From: Schistocephalus solidus | Lineage: Eukaryota; Platyhelminthes; Cestoda; Diphyllobothriidea; Diphyllobothriidae | Assembly: GCA_017591395.1 (NCBI GenBank) | Contig: WEDG01000819.1 | Coordinates: 207,001 to 271,000 of the forward strand | Reading direction: 5' to 3' | DNA length: 64,000 nt | Shown here: piece after piece, positions 45,300-55,869 of the stretch | How the letters are laid out: each line of letters starts with the position of its first letter | How positions within the stretch are numbered: position 1 is the stretch's first letter | Notes under the pieces: generated by a model | What the model was told of the DNA's origin: nothing | What the model saw: the letters and a program-made list of their open reading frames with translations, nothing else | Databases searched by the model: none | Position numbers and translations under genes: made by a program

Positions 45300-45639
45300 A
45301 GTATCAGATGCGGGTCATTCGTACCCAGAGAGTTGCAGTATCTACCGGATGCATTTGCTATGCTACTGTATGCCTAGGACAATTAACGGCTCTCCTGCAT
45401 CGCTGATGACTGTACTCTGGTGGGCTAATTGTTTGATGGCCAGCATGCGAGCCGTTATCTACTGAAATTTTGTCCCCCATGTTGGACGTTGCCGTGATGA
45501 TTGCTCGGCCATCTGGCTCACTGGAACTGGCGTCGGTAAATGGGTTCACCTGAGGGCTCCCCAACTAGCTGATGGCTTAGATCAAACTGAGTCTCACACC
45601 GAATATGGGTTTGGTAGGTAATTGCACTTGCTAATAGAC

Positions 45640-46125
45640 TGGGGGCCTGTAAATCATGACTTAAGCAACTCGCGGCTCACGCGATTATCCCCTCTTGGGA
45701 GAATTTCGGCTTCGTCAAATTTGAATTTGTGGCCAATTCTCGCCAAATGAGCCGTGACTTGAGAATTGACGTCATTTCGCCGCACTGCTGTCACGGGTTC
45801 AGTAATTCTCGTCCGAAGTAGTCTTTCGGTTTCTTGACCTAGTTGCTTTGCCCACAACTGTACCAGATCCGATAAACAACTTCAGATTTCTTGCCGCGGC
45901 AGTGGGTCCTTTGGGCTCATAACCTGACGCCGAATGGTGGCCTCCGGTCTGTGTGCGACTCCAACTCCAAGTGGCGCGAGAAGGCAGCTGACGGCCTCTG
46001 ATACGTTTTTGACGTATGGAATCGCACACCGATATTTAGGTTCGGCGTGATTTTATCGTTCGTCCCGTTTGCACCGATTGACGAAGGTGCGCGGGTAGCC
46101 ATTTTTTCCTGAACACCTGTCAAAT
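45640..46125 (-). pseudogene. PLE GIY-YIG domain, frameshifted
   Basis: Pieces in successive frames: VRFHTSKTYQRPSAAFSRHL (about 46030-45970), then VVYRIWYSCGQ (about 45880), an LLRTRITEPVTAVRRNDVNS run and GHKFKFDEAEILPRGDNRVS with RELL (45857-45654). The last stretch holds the distal Glu of the family. At least two frameshifts, and the YVG turn is lost at the junction. Same subfamily as the PLE relic at 57.4-57.9 kb. Confidence 0.7.
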
Positions 46126-46310
46126 ATATTATAATTTGGCAACCTTGTCTTCCTGTGCACTGCAGAGCGTTTCAAAACGACAATGTAGCGTCCTTACACA
46201 ACTGCGTTTGTGGCTGATTGGATGGTTGCTCTTAACGTTCAGTACTTGCATCGTATTTGTCACTTTCCTGAACACTTTGGTCTTTAGGCCACCACAATCG
46301 AAGTCGTAGC

Positions 46311-46595
46311 CTAGCGCTGAGGACAGTTTGCCGAGTACGCAGGAATGCTTTCTTTCGGGCCGAAACTTGCAAGAAGAGGCTTTTCGTCCGATAGAAGGGT
46401 GAAAGTGTGGCCATAAAGCATATTGTTGAACTTCTTCACATCGAAGTTAATGGTAAGGCCTCCTTCTCGATCTGTCTGTATTTGCGTTTTACATACGTCA
46501 GCGACCTTGCTGCATGACAAATAGCCTTTTCTATGTTGTCGGGAAGACGTGTGAAATTTCGGTGACAATTCCATAGTCGGAGGCTTCCGCTGCAA
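46311..46595 (-). pseudogene. Gypsy RNase H fragment
   Basis: The segment DREGGLTINFDVKKFNNMLYG then FTLLSDEKPLLASFG matches the EKEALAI.FGVKKFH / F.L.TDHKPLL region of gypsy RNase H. In this copy the key TDHK reads SDEK. It is in a different frame from the RT and ends at the PLE junction. Confidence 0.75.
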
Positions 46596-47127
46596 CGACA
46601 GTCTTCAGATCGGGGTTAAAGTGTGTGAGCAGCAAGTCAGAGCTCAACATTAGTTTCACTTCTTCAAAGGCCTGTTGACGTTCTCGCGACCAGATCCATT
46701 TGACATCTTTCTTGAGAAGTTCATTCATCGGGTGATGAAGGCGGTACATATCCGGAAGAAATGAGCCGTAGTGACTCATGAAACCCATGAAAGTGCGTAA
46801 GTAATTTACGTCCTTTGGTTGAGGCATCTGCCTCATGGCCTCGATTTTATTTGGATCTAAGTGACGATCGTCTTGTTCGATTATGAAACCGAGGTATTTC
46901 AGAGAATGCAGGAAAAAATTGCACTTGTCCAGACGCAGGTAGAAATCATAGTCCTGAATTCGACTGAGTATAGTCTCCAGGCCCTGCAACAATTCATCTG
47001 GATTTGAGTCAATGAAGATGTTATACTCCAGATAGGCAGCGGCTCGTTCCGTGCTAATCAGCATGGTTTGCTGGAAGATGACGGGAGCGAGCTTCGCACC
47101 AAATGGCAAGCGTTTAAACAGAAACAA
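46531..47127 (-). pseudogene. Gypsy reverse transcriptase with lost active-site aspartates
   Basis: Residues 2-20 read FLFKRLPFGAKLAPVIFQQ, the gypsy FxxLPFG block. About residues 34-42 give AYLEYNIFI where YLDDI or YVDDI is expected, so the catalytic DD pair is gone. Then ILSRIQDYDFYLRLDKCNFF, LKYLGFIIEQDDRHLDPNKI, LRTFMGFMSHYGSFLPD and the RNase H start VVAAEASDYGI, where the usual DAS is EAS. Clearly homologous over its full length but catalytically dead. Confidence 0.85.
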
Positions 47128-47362
47128 ACCGCGGTGAGTTAGTCAGAATCTCCCGGGATTCTTCGGCTGCCTCGATTTCGAGGTATGCACCAGAAAGATC
47201 CAGTTTGGTGCATCCAGTTCTACTATTTAGTTAATCAAAAAGATCTTCCGGCACCGGTAGGGGATACTGATGTATGTCCAAGGCGGCATTCAGACCGATA
47301 GAGAAATCAGCATAGATTCGAACTTTGCTGGTAGCTTTCTTGACAACTACAATAGGTGCGGC

Positions 47363-47836
47363 TCATGCGGAGTAATTAACTGGCTGAAGCACATAAACTG
47401 GCTGAAGGCGCTCAAGTTCATGGTCGACTACTGTAATTGCGGCATAAGGAACTGGTTTTTTGGATCGGAACACAGGTTTTGCGTTTGGTTGAAGGCATAA
47501 AATGACCTTCATCTTAGTGCAGCAACCAAGACCGTCTTGGAAAACTGAGGCGAATTTCTCCTGTAGTGTAGACATCAGCTTTGCAGCCAGCTGCTTCGAT
47601 TTGTCGGGACTATGCCAAGATGACTGAACACTATTGCAAACACGATTAAGTGGCAAGTCCAAGAGACCGAGTTTCCAGATCCAGTCAAGGCCAAGTAAAT
47701 TAAGGTTCGGGTGGTTGTTGATGAAGCGTGTTCCCTTGAAGTTAATGCCATCAAAAGAAATTTCCGATTCAAGTTCACTCGTGATCCAGAGAATTCCTCC
47801 AGAAGCATTTAACGCCTTCTTCTTTGATGTGATCAT
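47363..47836 (-). pseudogene. Gypsy protease end and RT start
   Basis: 157 codons linking protease and RT. LNLLGLDWI marks the C-terminal protease block, FASVFQDGLGCCTKMKVILCL the linker, and PVFRSKKPVPYAAITVVDHEL the RT entry. The frame ends at VYVLQPVNYSA, where gypsy RTs continue with the SPWASPIV-like block in the next frame (47360-47130). The active-site end of the protease is absent. Confidence 0.75.
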
Positions 47837-47869
47837 CGGAGGTCATCTAATCATATGCCAAGTATGCTT

Positions 47870-48585
47870 GGAGATGAAAGTCTTCTGTGCTTTAACTGCT
47901 AAAGTCAAAGTGACCCATGCCAACTCTACTTTTCATATGGGTTTTAAACATTTTATTTACTGATTGAAAAAGAGCTTACGTTTAACCCATGATGGTGTTT
48001 GCTCGATGTTTCATGGTGCTGCAAAACAGGTAGTTAAAGGAACTCATTGTTGTGTGTTAAGTAAATAAGCTGATACCGAATTTGCTTACTTGAGAGCAAA
48101 AGCGGAGTCATTTAGTTGTCAGATGAATGCTACGGATGCGACATTGTGCTTTACTTATTCATCGCTAATAGTCTATGCAAAGTTTTGTCCGAGTTGGTAG
48201 GGGATAAGTAACCGGAATTCAGCAACGAAAAATATATCGTTATTTTTCCTGCGAAAAGGAACCATTCCACTGGTTTATTGAATAGGGTAGAATAATCATT
48301 GAAGCATTTTTCCCCGACTATGATATTGAAGCAGACGGATGCAGCATGATTTATTTCTTGGTGGCTTATAAACTGCAACCTTTCTTTGCATAACAAGGTA
48401 ACGCATAGAAGTAGACAATAGTTTGAATGGTCACTGAAAATCAATATATAGCAGGAAGGGTCCGAGGCCAACGAAATGAATAATCAGTTCAGAGACTTTC
48501 GCTTAAAACTCCAGAGAAATAAGAAAAGGTGGAGTAGAAGTTAACAACTTACAGTCATGAGTGCATCTAGGGGTGAAAATCACCA
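47870..48585. other. No gene recognised
   Basis: Chance frames only between the gypsy remnant and the next PLE. Confidence 0.45.
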
Positions 48586-48837
48586 GGGCAACTGTAGATT
48601 GACAACGTTGTCTATTTGCTTGCATAGGTCAGGTTTCTACCTCCGTGTATAGGCTACTTCCAAGAAGTGCAAGGCCCGAGTTGTTCCTGCTCGAACAGGT
48701 ACTCAGAAAACTGTTTTGAGGCCAACAGAGTGACTGCTGTCCAACAGATGTATAGTATTCGAAGACGGTGGTACTTTATTTTCCTGTTTAAGCAGCCATT
48801 TAGGCAAATGCTCAGCGGCCCTGGTTGTCAGTTGCAT

Positions 48838-49137
48838 CTACGTTCGCCGAATGTACTTGCATCTGCAAGTGCACGTGAATTCATAAACACAATTTGGGGT
48901 GGTGTGCAACCGCAAGACATCCTTTGGCTGGTTGATTGGCAGGCTTCTAGTAGGACTGATAAAGACGAGCTCAGTTGCCTTGTATGTTCTTCCTGTGGTG
49001 CAGCGTAACCGTCGCTTGCTTGTAGTAGAAATATTGTCACCCCTAACGGGTAAATTTATCATAACGAGCTTTTTCTGAACTAAATATTCCGTCACTTTTG
49101 ACCGTAAAGGGTTGCTGTATTTTTGAATGAAGCGCAC
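48838..49137 (-). pseudogene. PLE linker and GIY-YIG start
   Basis: 99 codons. The linker ends DVLRLHTTPNCVYEFTCTCR, followed by CKYIRRT, in which the GIY-YIG second tyrosine is kept but the following Gly is Arg. The rest of the domain continues downstream, interrupted by a stop near 48692. Confidence 0.7.
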
Positions 49138-49615
49138 AGTAAGGCTGCTTTGATTCGGGCAACTTCTGTATCAAGGGTTTCACTTGAACAAATATTTCCC
49201 GCTCTTTGAAAAAGAGTATTTACCTGATTTCGTTCCCATTGTACTGGTAAAAAGCTTTTAAAGTGCAAGCATTGCCCTTTCCAAGTATTTTTGTGGTACA
49301 CAGAGCGCCTTTAATTGGGAAGACAACCTTTCTTCTAGGTGACCCCCTAAAAACGTCAGCGAAGGTTGGTCCGAGGGGAATTCCCCATCGCGTATCCGTT
49401 AATTTGTCTATAGAGTTGCCCATTGAACAGAATTTGAACATTTTTGGTGCAAAGTGTCAACAATTCACGTAGTACTTCAGGTGACAGACGGGTTCTAGCC
49501 GCATGGGTGCATATAACATCCATTGTTTTCTTCAATGGCAGATTTTTTTGTAAATAACGACTCCACGTCTATGGAAATCATTCATTTGCCGGCTATATTT
49601 TGGTGCTTAATTTCT

Positions 49616-49900
49616 TCAGTAAAATGAAAACTGTCTTTTTGTAGTGTAAGTGGAAAACGTTTTTCGTATTGGCTCTAGCTCCCTGACAAGCCATTTTACT
49701 AGTCTATGTTGAGGTTCATTAGACAAAGAGAGAATTGACCGAAGAGGTATATCCTTCTTATGCGTTTTAGGTATTGCATACAGTGTGGGGATATGTGTAA
49801 CTTTTGACTTAAGGGATAGCGTGGTATTGATAAAAATCAGTTTTTTGTTCAGCAACATTTTAACCATTTCCAACTTAGTTTTCCCTTGATTTAGTTTCAC
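49616..49900 (-). pseudogene. PLE RT N-terminal fragment
   Basis: 94 codons. TLYAIPKTHKKDIPLRSILS (residues about 39-58) is the YGLPKIHK-type block before the PLE palm, and EPQHRLVKWLVREL follows. It continues the element whose DKG block lies just upstream in another frame. Confidence 0.75.
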
Positions 49901-50989
49901 CTTTCCCTGATGGCTCTAGGCAAAATTTACTCTGGTCATTTACATTAGATTCCATTTTTCTCACATAGTCCTTCCGGTTTAAGAATGATGACTCCATGGT
50001 CTTTGTCATGCTTGGAAATCATAATTTGTTCATGATGTTTCAATGCGGAAAGGGCAGCTGGGTGTTCTTTGGTTAGTGGTCAATTTTGGTGTAAAAACTT
50101 TAAGGTACTGATGAGCAATGTCCACAAATGTTGCTTGGTTATTTATATAACTTGTGTTTAAGGAGCTTTAAGGTACTAATAAGCAATGTCCAAGAATTTT
50201 GCTTTCAGCCAGCCAACGTCTTCATTGGATCTGAGTACTAGATGCAGCGTACTTAGAAGCAGCGTTTATACGGAGGGAAAAACCCGACCTATGCAATCAA
50301 CTAGACCACGTGTTAAATCTCCAATTGACCTGGTAATCCTCACCCCTAGATTTACTCATGACTTTCAGTTGCGTTTAACTTTTCCCCACAATTCTTTCCA
50401 CTCTAAAGTGTTTAAAGTCTCTGACCTGATTATTCTTTACGTTGGCTTCCGACTCTTGCTGATGTGTATTGATTTTCTGTGAAAATTCAAACTGTTGTCT
50501 ACTTCCATTTGTTATCTGTGTTATGCAAAGACGGGTCGCAGTTGATAAACTGTCACGCGATTTGTTGGAACCGATAAATCCTGCTGCATATGCCTGTTTC
50601 AAATTCATACCAGGGAAAAAAATGCTTCAAATTTAAGAACGATAATTTTTGACCTTCGTTCTGTATCAAACAGCTGACATTTGTTTGCAGCTGTTTCAAA
50701 ATGTTAGCAAATGTTAGCAAAAATCGTGCATTAAACATCAACGAATGTTATACTACCTTAGAGCAACGACCAATCCTTAAAAATAGGCATAATAACGTTT
50801 ACTACGTACCATTTATTAGCTAAGAATATTTTATTTTATCGAAAACCATCAACTGCCAAAAACAACAGGTCAATTATTTTAGACCTTATATAACGGACAG
50901 TAGGGAAGGAAAATATGATGCGTTACGGGACATACTCGTGCCGCTGTGCCTTAGGGGCTCACTCTCGATCGTCCCATTACCACTTTTAC

Positions 50990-51190
50990 TATACCCAAGC
51001 GCGACCGACTGGACAACGAGTCCGCGACTCAATGCGTACGGCGTTTGACTTCTAACCAGCAGGTTGCGGGTTCGAGTCTCAGGTGTCCCAAAACACTTGA
51101 TGCTGGATATGGCTGGCTAATGAGGGCTAATAAGCCAAGAATGCTCATTGCGGTCTTCCTTGTCTTTGTCAGTAATGCTCATTGACCTAC
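50990..51190 (+). mobile_element. tRNA-SINE, plus strand, diverged
   Basis: tRNA-like head about 51015-51090, with a worn A box (CGACTCAATGCG) and B box GGGTTCGAGTCTC, then the hammerhead region at 51111-51155. There the core reads CTAATGA (G5 to A) and GAAA is AGAA, so it is dead. It ends in TTGTCTTTGTC like the array units. Confidence 0.65.
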
Positions 51191-51529
51191 GATAGCTGTC
51201 GTCAGGGAAAATACTTCAAATTTAGGAGTCTGCCCGAGTGATTAAAGGGAACATTTCGTTATTTGGTGCATGCGAAAATGAGACAAATACCGAACAACAA
51301 ATAGTTTTAAATTTCGTCCGAGATTACTTTTGTCTAAAACGTGTTGCAAGCCACTAGCCTACTTCTTAAACCCCTCGAATAGAGGGTTGTACACAAACCA
51401 TAGTTGACCATTTATTCCCATATGGCATGCTGCCAATGTATATGGCAAGCGATTGCATTGGATTCGTGGATGACCAAATACGCCTCAGGAGAATGTCACC
51501 GATTCATAACTCCTGATTCAAACACATAA

Positions 51530-53260
51530 ACGTAGTCTCGGGAGAGGTGATAGCCACGTGAGCCGCAGTCAAGCAAAATTACCCTATGAAGACTGCGTGA
51601 GCAGCATAAACATTCGCGCTGGAAGCGTGCAAGTGAACAATGCTTCCGAACGGCATAGCAATTATCATTCAACAACAATCGTAATGAACTAATGGCACTT
51701 ACAGACCCGGTGCTATCACTCCTGTGATTTACGTAGCCAATACGGAAGTTATTAATTTTACTAGGTATACAATTAAATGGCCACTGCAATTGTATAAATG
51801 CTGCAACCATTGATCATCCATAGTCCTGATATTGCGCAGCGTGAATCTGAAATATCAGCCCGGCAAAATCCTTACTATAGTGATAGAGGTTCCTTGTTTC
51901 CTTTTCTTCGTGTTTCTGCCAAAAGCAAAAACGCAATGCAGAAAAGTACACCGGCTAAAACAGAGGAGATTGGGATTGATCACTTCCGGTCTTATCCAAC
52001 TCCTGCCTTGTAGCCTCTGACCGTGCATTATTAGTTCACTCTGATTTTTTTAAAGTCCATCTCTTTGATAAGGAGTCATGACCCAATTCCACTCTTGGTG
52101 GCCTTGGAGAAATTTTTGAAAGTCATGGGAAACGTGTGTACCAATCAGATGCAACGGAACAAGCAAGACACGATGAACTAACCTCCCGTGCCAGTGTCAA
52201 AACAGAAGTCTTTCTTTAGCCCTCGAAACTGCGGTTGACAAATGAACGTCAGTCTCACCGGATTTGCAATATTCGTGAGTGCAATTACCTCCATATCTAC
52301 CCTGAAGTCTGCGTGGGCAGCTTAAAGCTTCATACCGGAAGCGCGCAGCCAACCCCTGCTCCCGAACTGCCTAGTAATGTTCACGCCAATAACCAACAAT
52401 ACTGATAAAATTGTGGGACTAATGACTCGCTGCGATAACTCATGTGATTTTCGTAGCCAATACGCAAGTTATTAATTTTTTGATGACGTGGCTAACGTAA
52501 ATAACTCCGTCCTAACGAAACACCGACCGATATTTTACGAACCCCATCAAATAAGACGAGTAAGATAAACCGGTATGTGGATAAAGTTGATATTCAAGAA
52601 GTCAAATGACCTGACTGTGTAGCTCGCAAGCAATGAGGGGGCTGAGATTCAGAGCTGTTGTGTGTTCATGTTAAAACAACCAGTACAGAAAATGAACTGT
52701 GACAAAATTGTTAAAGCTTACTTAGTCTGGTACCTTGGCACTAGAGCCTGTAAAAACTGCAACCGTTGGGCGACCATTCCCCAGGTAAGCCTTTGCTAGT
52801 GGCCTCAAGCATGGATCTGAAACTTAAGTTGAACAAAATCCTCCCATCAGGATTTGGAATTTTTTTTTCTTCGCATTTCTGACAAAAGTGGAGCATCGGC
52901 TAAACCAGAGGAGAATGGGTTGGTCACTTCTGACTCATCAGGGGACGTCATCCGGTCTTATCCAGCTCCTGCGATGCAGAACATGAGATAAGAACGGGCA
53001 TTCTTAGCTCACTTTGATTTTTTTAAAATCACATATCTTTGCTTTGGAGCCGTTGCACTTTCGGTTGCGCTGGGGAATTTTGAAAGTCGCGGGAAACGCG
53101 TGCACCAATCAGCTGCAACGGGACAAGCATGACCCGTAACCTGATTGGTCAACGAACATCCCATGCTTCTAGCCGGTGTCAGAACAAAAGTCTGTATTTA
53201 ACCCTGAAGCCGAGGAAGGAACGTCAGTCTCATCAGATTTTGAATACTCGTGAGCGGGTT
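51530..53260. repeat. Long diverged direct repeat
   Basis: 51530-52260 is repeated at about 52260-53250. Shared blocks include CGTAGCCAATACG-AAGTTATTAATTTT (51733 and 52453), CAGAGGAGAT/AATGGG (51961 and 52907), TTTTTTTAAA-TC near 52045 and 53015, and GAACGTCAGTCTCA-C (52243 and 53220). The offset grows from 720 to about 946, so one copy carries about 225 bp extra near 52500-52760. No coding capacity. Unrecognised family. Confidence 0.65.
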
Positions 53261-53548
53261 TTGGAATCCGCGATCATACAACTAACTGGATCGAGTTTCC
53301 CTTCTTAGATCCATCCTTCATGCATAGACAGTAGGGTAATATGTTCTCTTTCCCTCTTACTTTACTTGATAATTTGTAATGCGTAAATCTAGGATGGTGT
53401 AAATAGTTTATTCTTCTTTCATTTACTCAGGAATAACACATCAATAAGACAACATCAGAATGGGACAAATTTGTACGCTCGCGTCTATCACGGTTCTTCA
53501 TTACTGAAGAAGCTGGTTTATCTTTACAATAAACAAAACAACATTTCC

Positions 53549-53923
53549 TTGCTCTACAGACTAGTATTTGACCAACATAGATCTAATTTCAGCAAAAAAC
53601 CATATGTTTGTCCATATGAGGTCAGGAGCAGAGTGGTTAAATCGTGACTGGCAGGCTTCTATCAACCTCCGTCTGTCTTCCTGAGTGCCAAAAAGACAAT
53701 CAATATTGTTTAGAAGAGTGTGTACATGACTCAGGCCATCTGGCACACGTTAGCGTTAGGACATTTATTACTAGTCGGAAAAATATAAAATGAACATTTG
53801 AACTAATTGTAATGTTTATTCCTCGTTGTTTGTATAACTGTCCATTATAAGGATAGGGCTATTTGCCTCAAATCTTTATGGTTTAATCCACCAAATACTA
53901 CATGTTGACTCCAAAATCTTACC
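53549..53923 (+). repeat. Left arm of a 370-bp inverted repeat
   Basis: Inverted counterpart of 55271-55641, with long matching blocks such as CAATCAATATTGTTTAGAAG against its complement and AAACAACGAGGAATAAACAT on the other arm. The arms enclose about 1.35 kb. No terminal motif identifies a DNA transposon. Confidence 0.75.
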
Positions 53924-54833
53924 TGTCACCGTAGGCATGTTTTTGGTAAAAAATGCAAAGAGGATTGTGGATGGAAAAATATAAATAACTGAAGACAAGT
54001 TGATAACGAAGCTGCAATAGTTGCGGGTTTTTGTCTCTTTCTACCTAAATTTGGCAGAGGAGCTTTGTGTCATCAGTAAACTCCGAATTTTAACGAACCA
54101 AAACTTTCTTTATCTATTCAAATTAAAAACATGCAATTTTTTCAAAACTGAGTAAATTTGACGGAGGAAAATGAATGGTTGTGTCCGTAATGGATTCGGA
54201 GAAGTATCAGCGTAATTCGGCTGAGATCTGAGGACCGGGTTTGGTAGTTGGATTACTGTTAAAAGGCGTTACATAGGTGTCTTTACATAGTGGCTCGTTA
54301 CCTAATACGGTCCCTGAAAATCTTTCTCAAGACCCACACGATGACTGGTGTTGGCTAAAAGTACAATACTAGGTCTGAACCTGAGTTGTGTAACCTTATT
54401 TTGCCCTTAAGCAAGAACATGCTATCAGCCGAGTCATCTGAGCGACAGTGACAGGTAATAGCATAAAAAGGCATAGAGATAGCTTGGTTTTTCACCTTAG
54501 GGTGACATAAACTGCGCACTTGTAAAAAACGACTACAGCGAGAGAGACTTAGCGGGCACGTGCAAAAGCTGTTGATCCAAAGTCTATTATTTAAGCGTCC
54601 TTCAAATCGAGCTAAATGATTCTTTTTTTCCAATATTCAGGTTATTTGCCAAGGTTGTTTTTTACAAGTTATTAAATACCACAGTTGATTTAAATAATGT
54701 AGAAAAGATTGCTCATGTTATGTTCTTGAGCTATTTACTCTCGCTGTGGAATTAGAGAACAAGGAAGGAAAATAGCTTAAGCAACGCTATTTAGTTTGGA
54801 AGTAATGCAGGATCAAGCAATACAAATACACTT

Positions 54834-54890
54834 TGAAAGCTCAGACGAATAAAGCCAGGATTCCGGTGAATGAACAACCTTCTTCTTAAC
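54834..54890 (+). mobile_element. PLE tail scrap (ribozyme 3' side)
   Basis: GAAAGCTCAGACGAATAAAGCC is nearly the same as 40906-40927, including the AATAAAGC string, but the 5' half of the ribozyme is absent. Confidence 0.6.
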
Positions 54891-54899
54891 TTATACACA

Positions 54900-55000
54900 C
54901 TTTGATTGGAGTTAACTTGAGATTAGGTATGGCTGGTTGATGACGGCTAATAAGCCAGAAGTGGCCATAACAGTCCCGTCGGTCTTTGTCGATAATGTAT
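54900..55000 (+). mobile_element. tRNA-SINE body, plus strand, headless
   Basis: Contains the ribozyme segment 54931-54975 with core TTGATGA (C3 to T), good stem II GGCT-AATA-AGCC, and GAAG in place of GAAA; inactive. It ends TCTTTGTCGATAATGTATTGC, a tail variant shared with 55040 and 55810. Confidence 0.6.
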
Positions 55001-55039
55001 TGCTTGCAATATCTCTGCACTGAGTGGCGCACCCATATG

Positions 55040-55290
55040 AGGCTGCTGCAATACATTATCGACAATGACAAAAGGGACTGGAATGGCCGTTTCTGGCTTA
55101 TTAGCCGTTATCAGCCAACCATACCTAACCCGGGTGGTGCCCAACACGAGGTTTGAACCGACGACCCGTTGATCAGTAGTCAAACGCTCTAACCATTGAG
55201 CCACGAGCTCGTTGCCTTGCCGGTTTAGATCGGGAATATTGACTTGCACTGAGGGGATAGCACTCACCGATTTTGGAATCAACATGTAGG
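55040..55290 (-). mobile_element. tRNA-SINE, minus strand, with head
   Basis: Head at about 55140-55212 with A box TGGCTCAATGG (complement near 55195) and B box GGTTCAAACC (55149-55158). The hammerhead segment 55076-55120 has core CTGATAA (G8 to A), intact stem II, stem III ACGGCCAT with one mismatch. Tail GACAATGACAAAAGGG. It stands opposite the copy at 54900-55000, sharing the tail GATAATGTATTG, so the two could form a hairpin. Confidence 0.7.
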
Positions 55291-55641
55291 ATTTGGTGAA
55301 TTAACCATAAAGATTTGGGGCAAATAGCCCTATCCTAATAATGAACAGTTATACAAACAACGAGGAATAAACATTACAATTAGTTCAAATGTTCATTTTA
55401 TATTTTTCAGACTAGTAATAAATGTCCTAACGCTAACGTGTGTCAGATGGCCTGAGTCATGTAAACTATCTTCTAAACAATGTTGATTGTCTTTTTGGCA
55501 CTCAGTAAGGCAGACGGAGTTTGGTAGAAGCCTGCCAGTCACGATTAACCCCTCTGCTCCTGACCTCATATGGACAACCATATGGTTTTTTGCTGGAGTT
55601 AGGTCTATGTTGGTCAAATAATAGTCTGTAGAGCAAGAATT
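55271..55641 (-). repeat. Right arm of a 370-bp inverted repeat
   Basis: Inverted partner of 53549-53923. A third, partial copy in the same orientation follows at 55649-55763 (AACCATAAACAATTTTAGGC...) and runs directly into SINE sequence at 55765. Confidence 0.75.
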
Positions 55642-55764
55642 CGGTGGATAAACCATAAACAATTTTAGGCTAATAGCCCCATCATTATAATGGAAAGTTA
55701 TACAAACAACGAGGAATAAACATTACGATTAGTTCAAACTAGTCATTATGTTTTTTTCAGACTC

Positions 55765-55865
55765 TGGCAAATAAGCCAGAAGTGGCCATTCCAGCTCCTT
55801 TGGTCATGGTCGATAATGTATTGCTTGCAATATCACGGCACTGAGTGGCGTACCCATATGATGTT
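55765..55865 (+). mobile_element. tRNA-SINE fragment
   Basis: GGCAAATAAGCCAGAAGTGGCCATTCCAG is the second half of the SINE ribozyme; the core CTGATGA is missing. The tail GATAATGTATTGCTTGCAATATC matches those at 54.98 and 55.03 kb. Confidence 0.6.
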
Positions 55866-55869
55866 TAGT

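Larger units (their letters stand above)
45200..46280 (-). mobile_element. 5'-truncated Penelope-like element inserted in a gypsy remnant
   Basis: Minus-strand PLE tail. It starts at about 46280 with VFRKVTNTMQVLN and SNHPISHKRSCVRTL (end of RT), then the linker, the GIY-YIG domain (about 45900-45640), a long GC-rich 3'UTR (45640-45310) and a hammerhead relic followed by AATAAAGC. Everything 5' of the RT end is missing, the usual result of incomplete reverse transcription. The upstream neighbour is gypsy RNase H sequence, so the junction near 46280 marks the insertion. Confidence 0.75.
46285..47860 (-). mobile_element. Ty3/gypsy LTR retrotransposon pol remnant
   Basis: Minus strand: end of a protease-like region (LNLLGLDWIWKLGLLDLPLN, about 47690-47630), linker FASVFQDGLGCCTKMKVIL, RT start PVFRSKKPVPYAAI, then a [14 protein letters not shown] block, LDLSGAYL and the 198-codon frame 46531-47127, followed by RNase H (46311-46595). 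No LTR, gag or integrase was recognised. The remnant is cut by the PLE at about 46280. Confidence 0.8.
48590..50080 (-). mobile_element. Penelope-like element of a second subfamily, degenerate
   Basis: Minus strand: SKHDKDHGVIIL (about 50020-49985, the DKG block), KSKVTHIPTLYAIPKTHKKD and LRSILSLSNEPQHRLVKWL (49900-49690, RT N-terminal part), then palm remains at about 49500-49220, and a GIY-YIG start NCVYEFTCTCRCKYI (about 48885-48840). Tail blocks near 48800-48600 (TTRAAEHLPKWLL, LLDSSHSVGLK, LHFLEVAYTRR) complete it. This subfamily has a CxC spacing unlike the 26-28 kb element. I found no hammerhead after it. Several frameshifts and stops. Confidence 0.75.

Noticed and set aside
52915..52960. 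CTGATGA with a GTCA-GAAG-TGAC stem on the minus strand
   Set aside because: The second core box reads CAAC where GAAA is needed, and no stem III or stem I partner follows. A chance core box in a non-ribozyme repeat.
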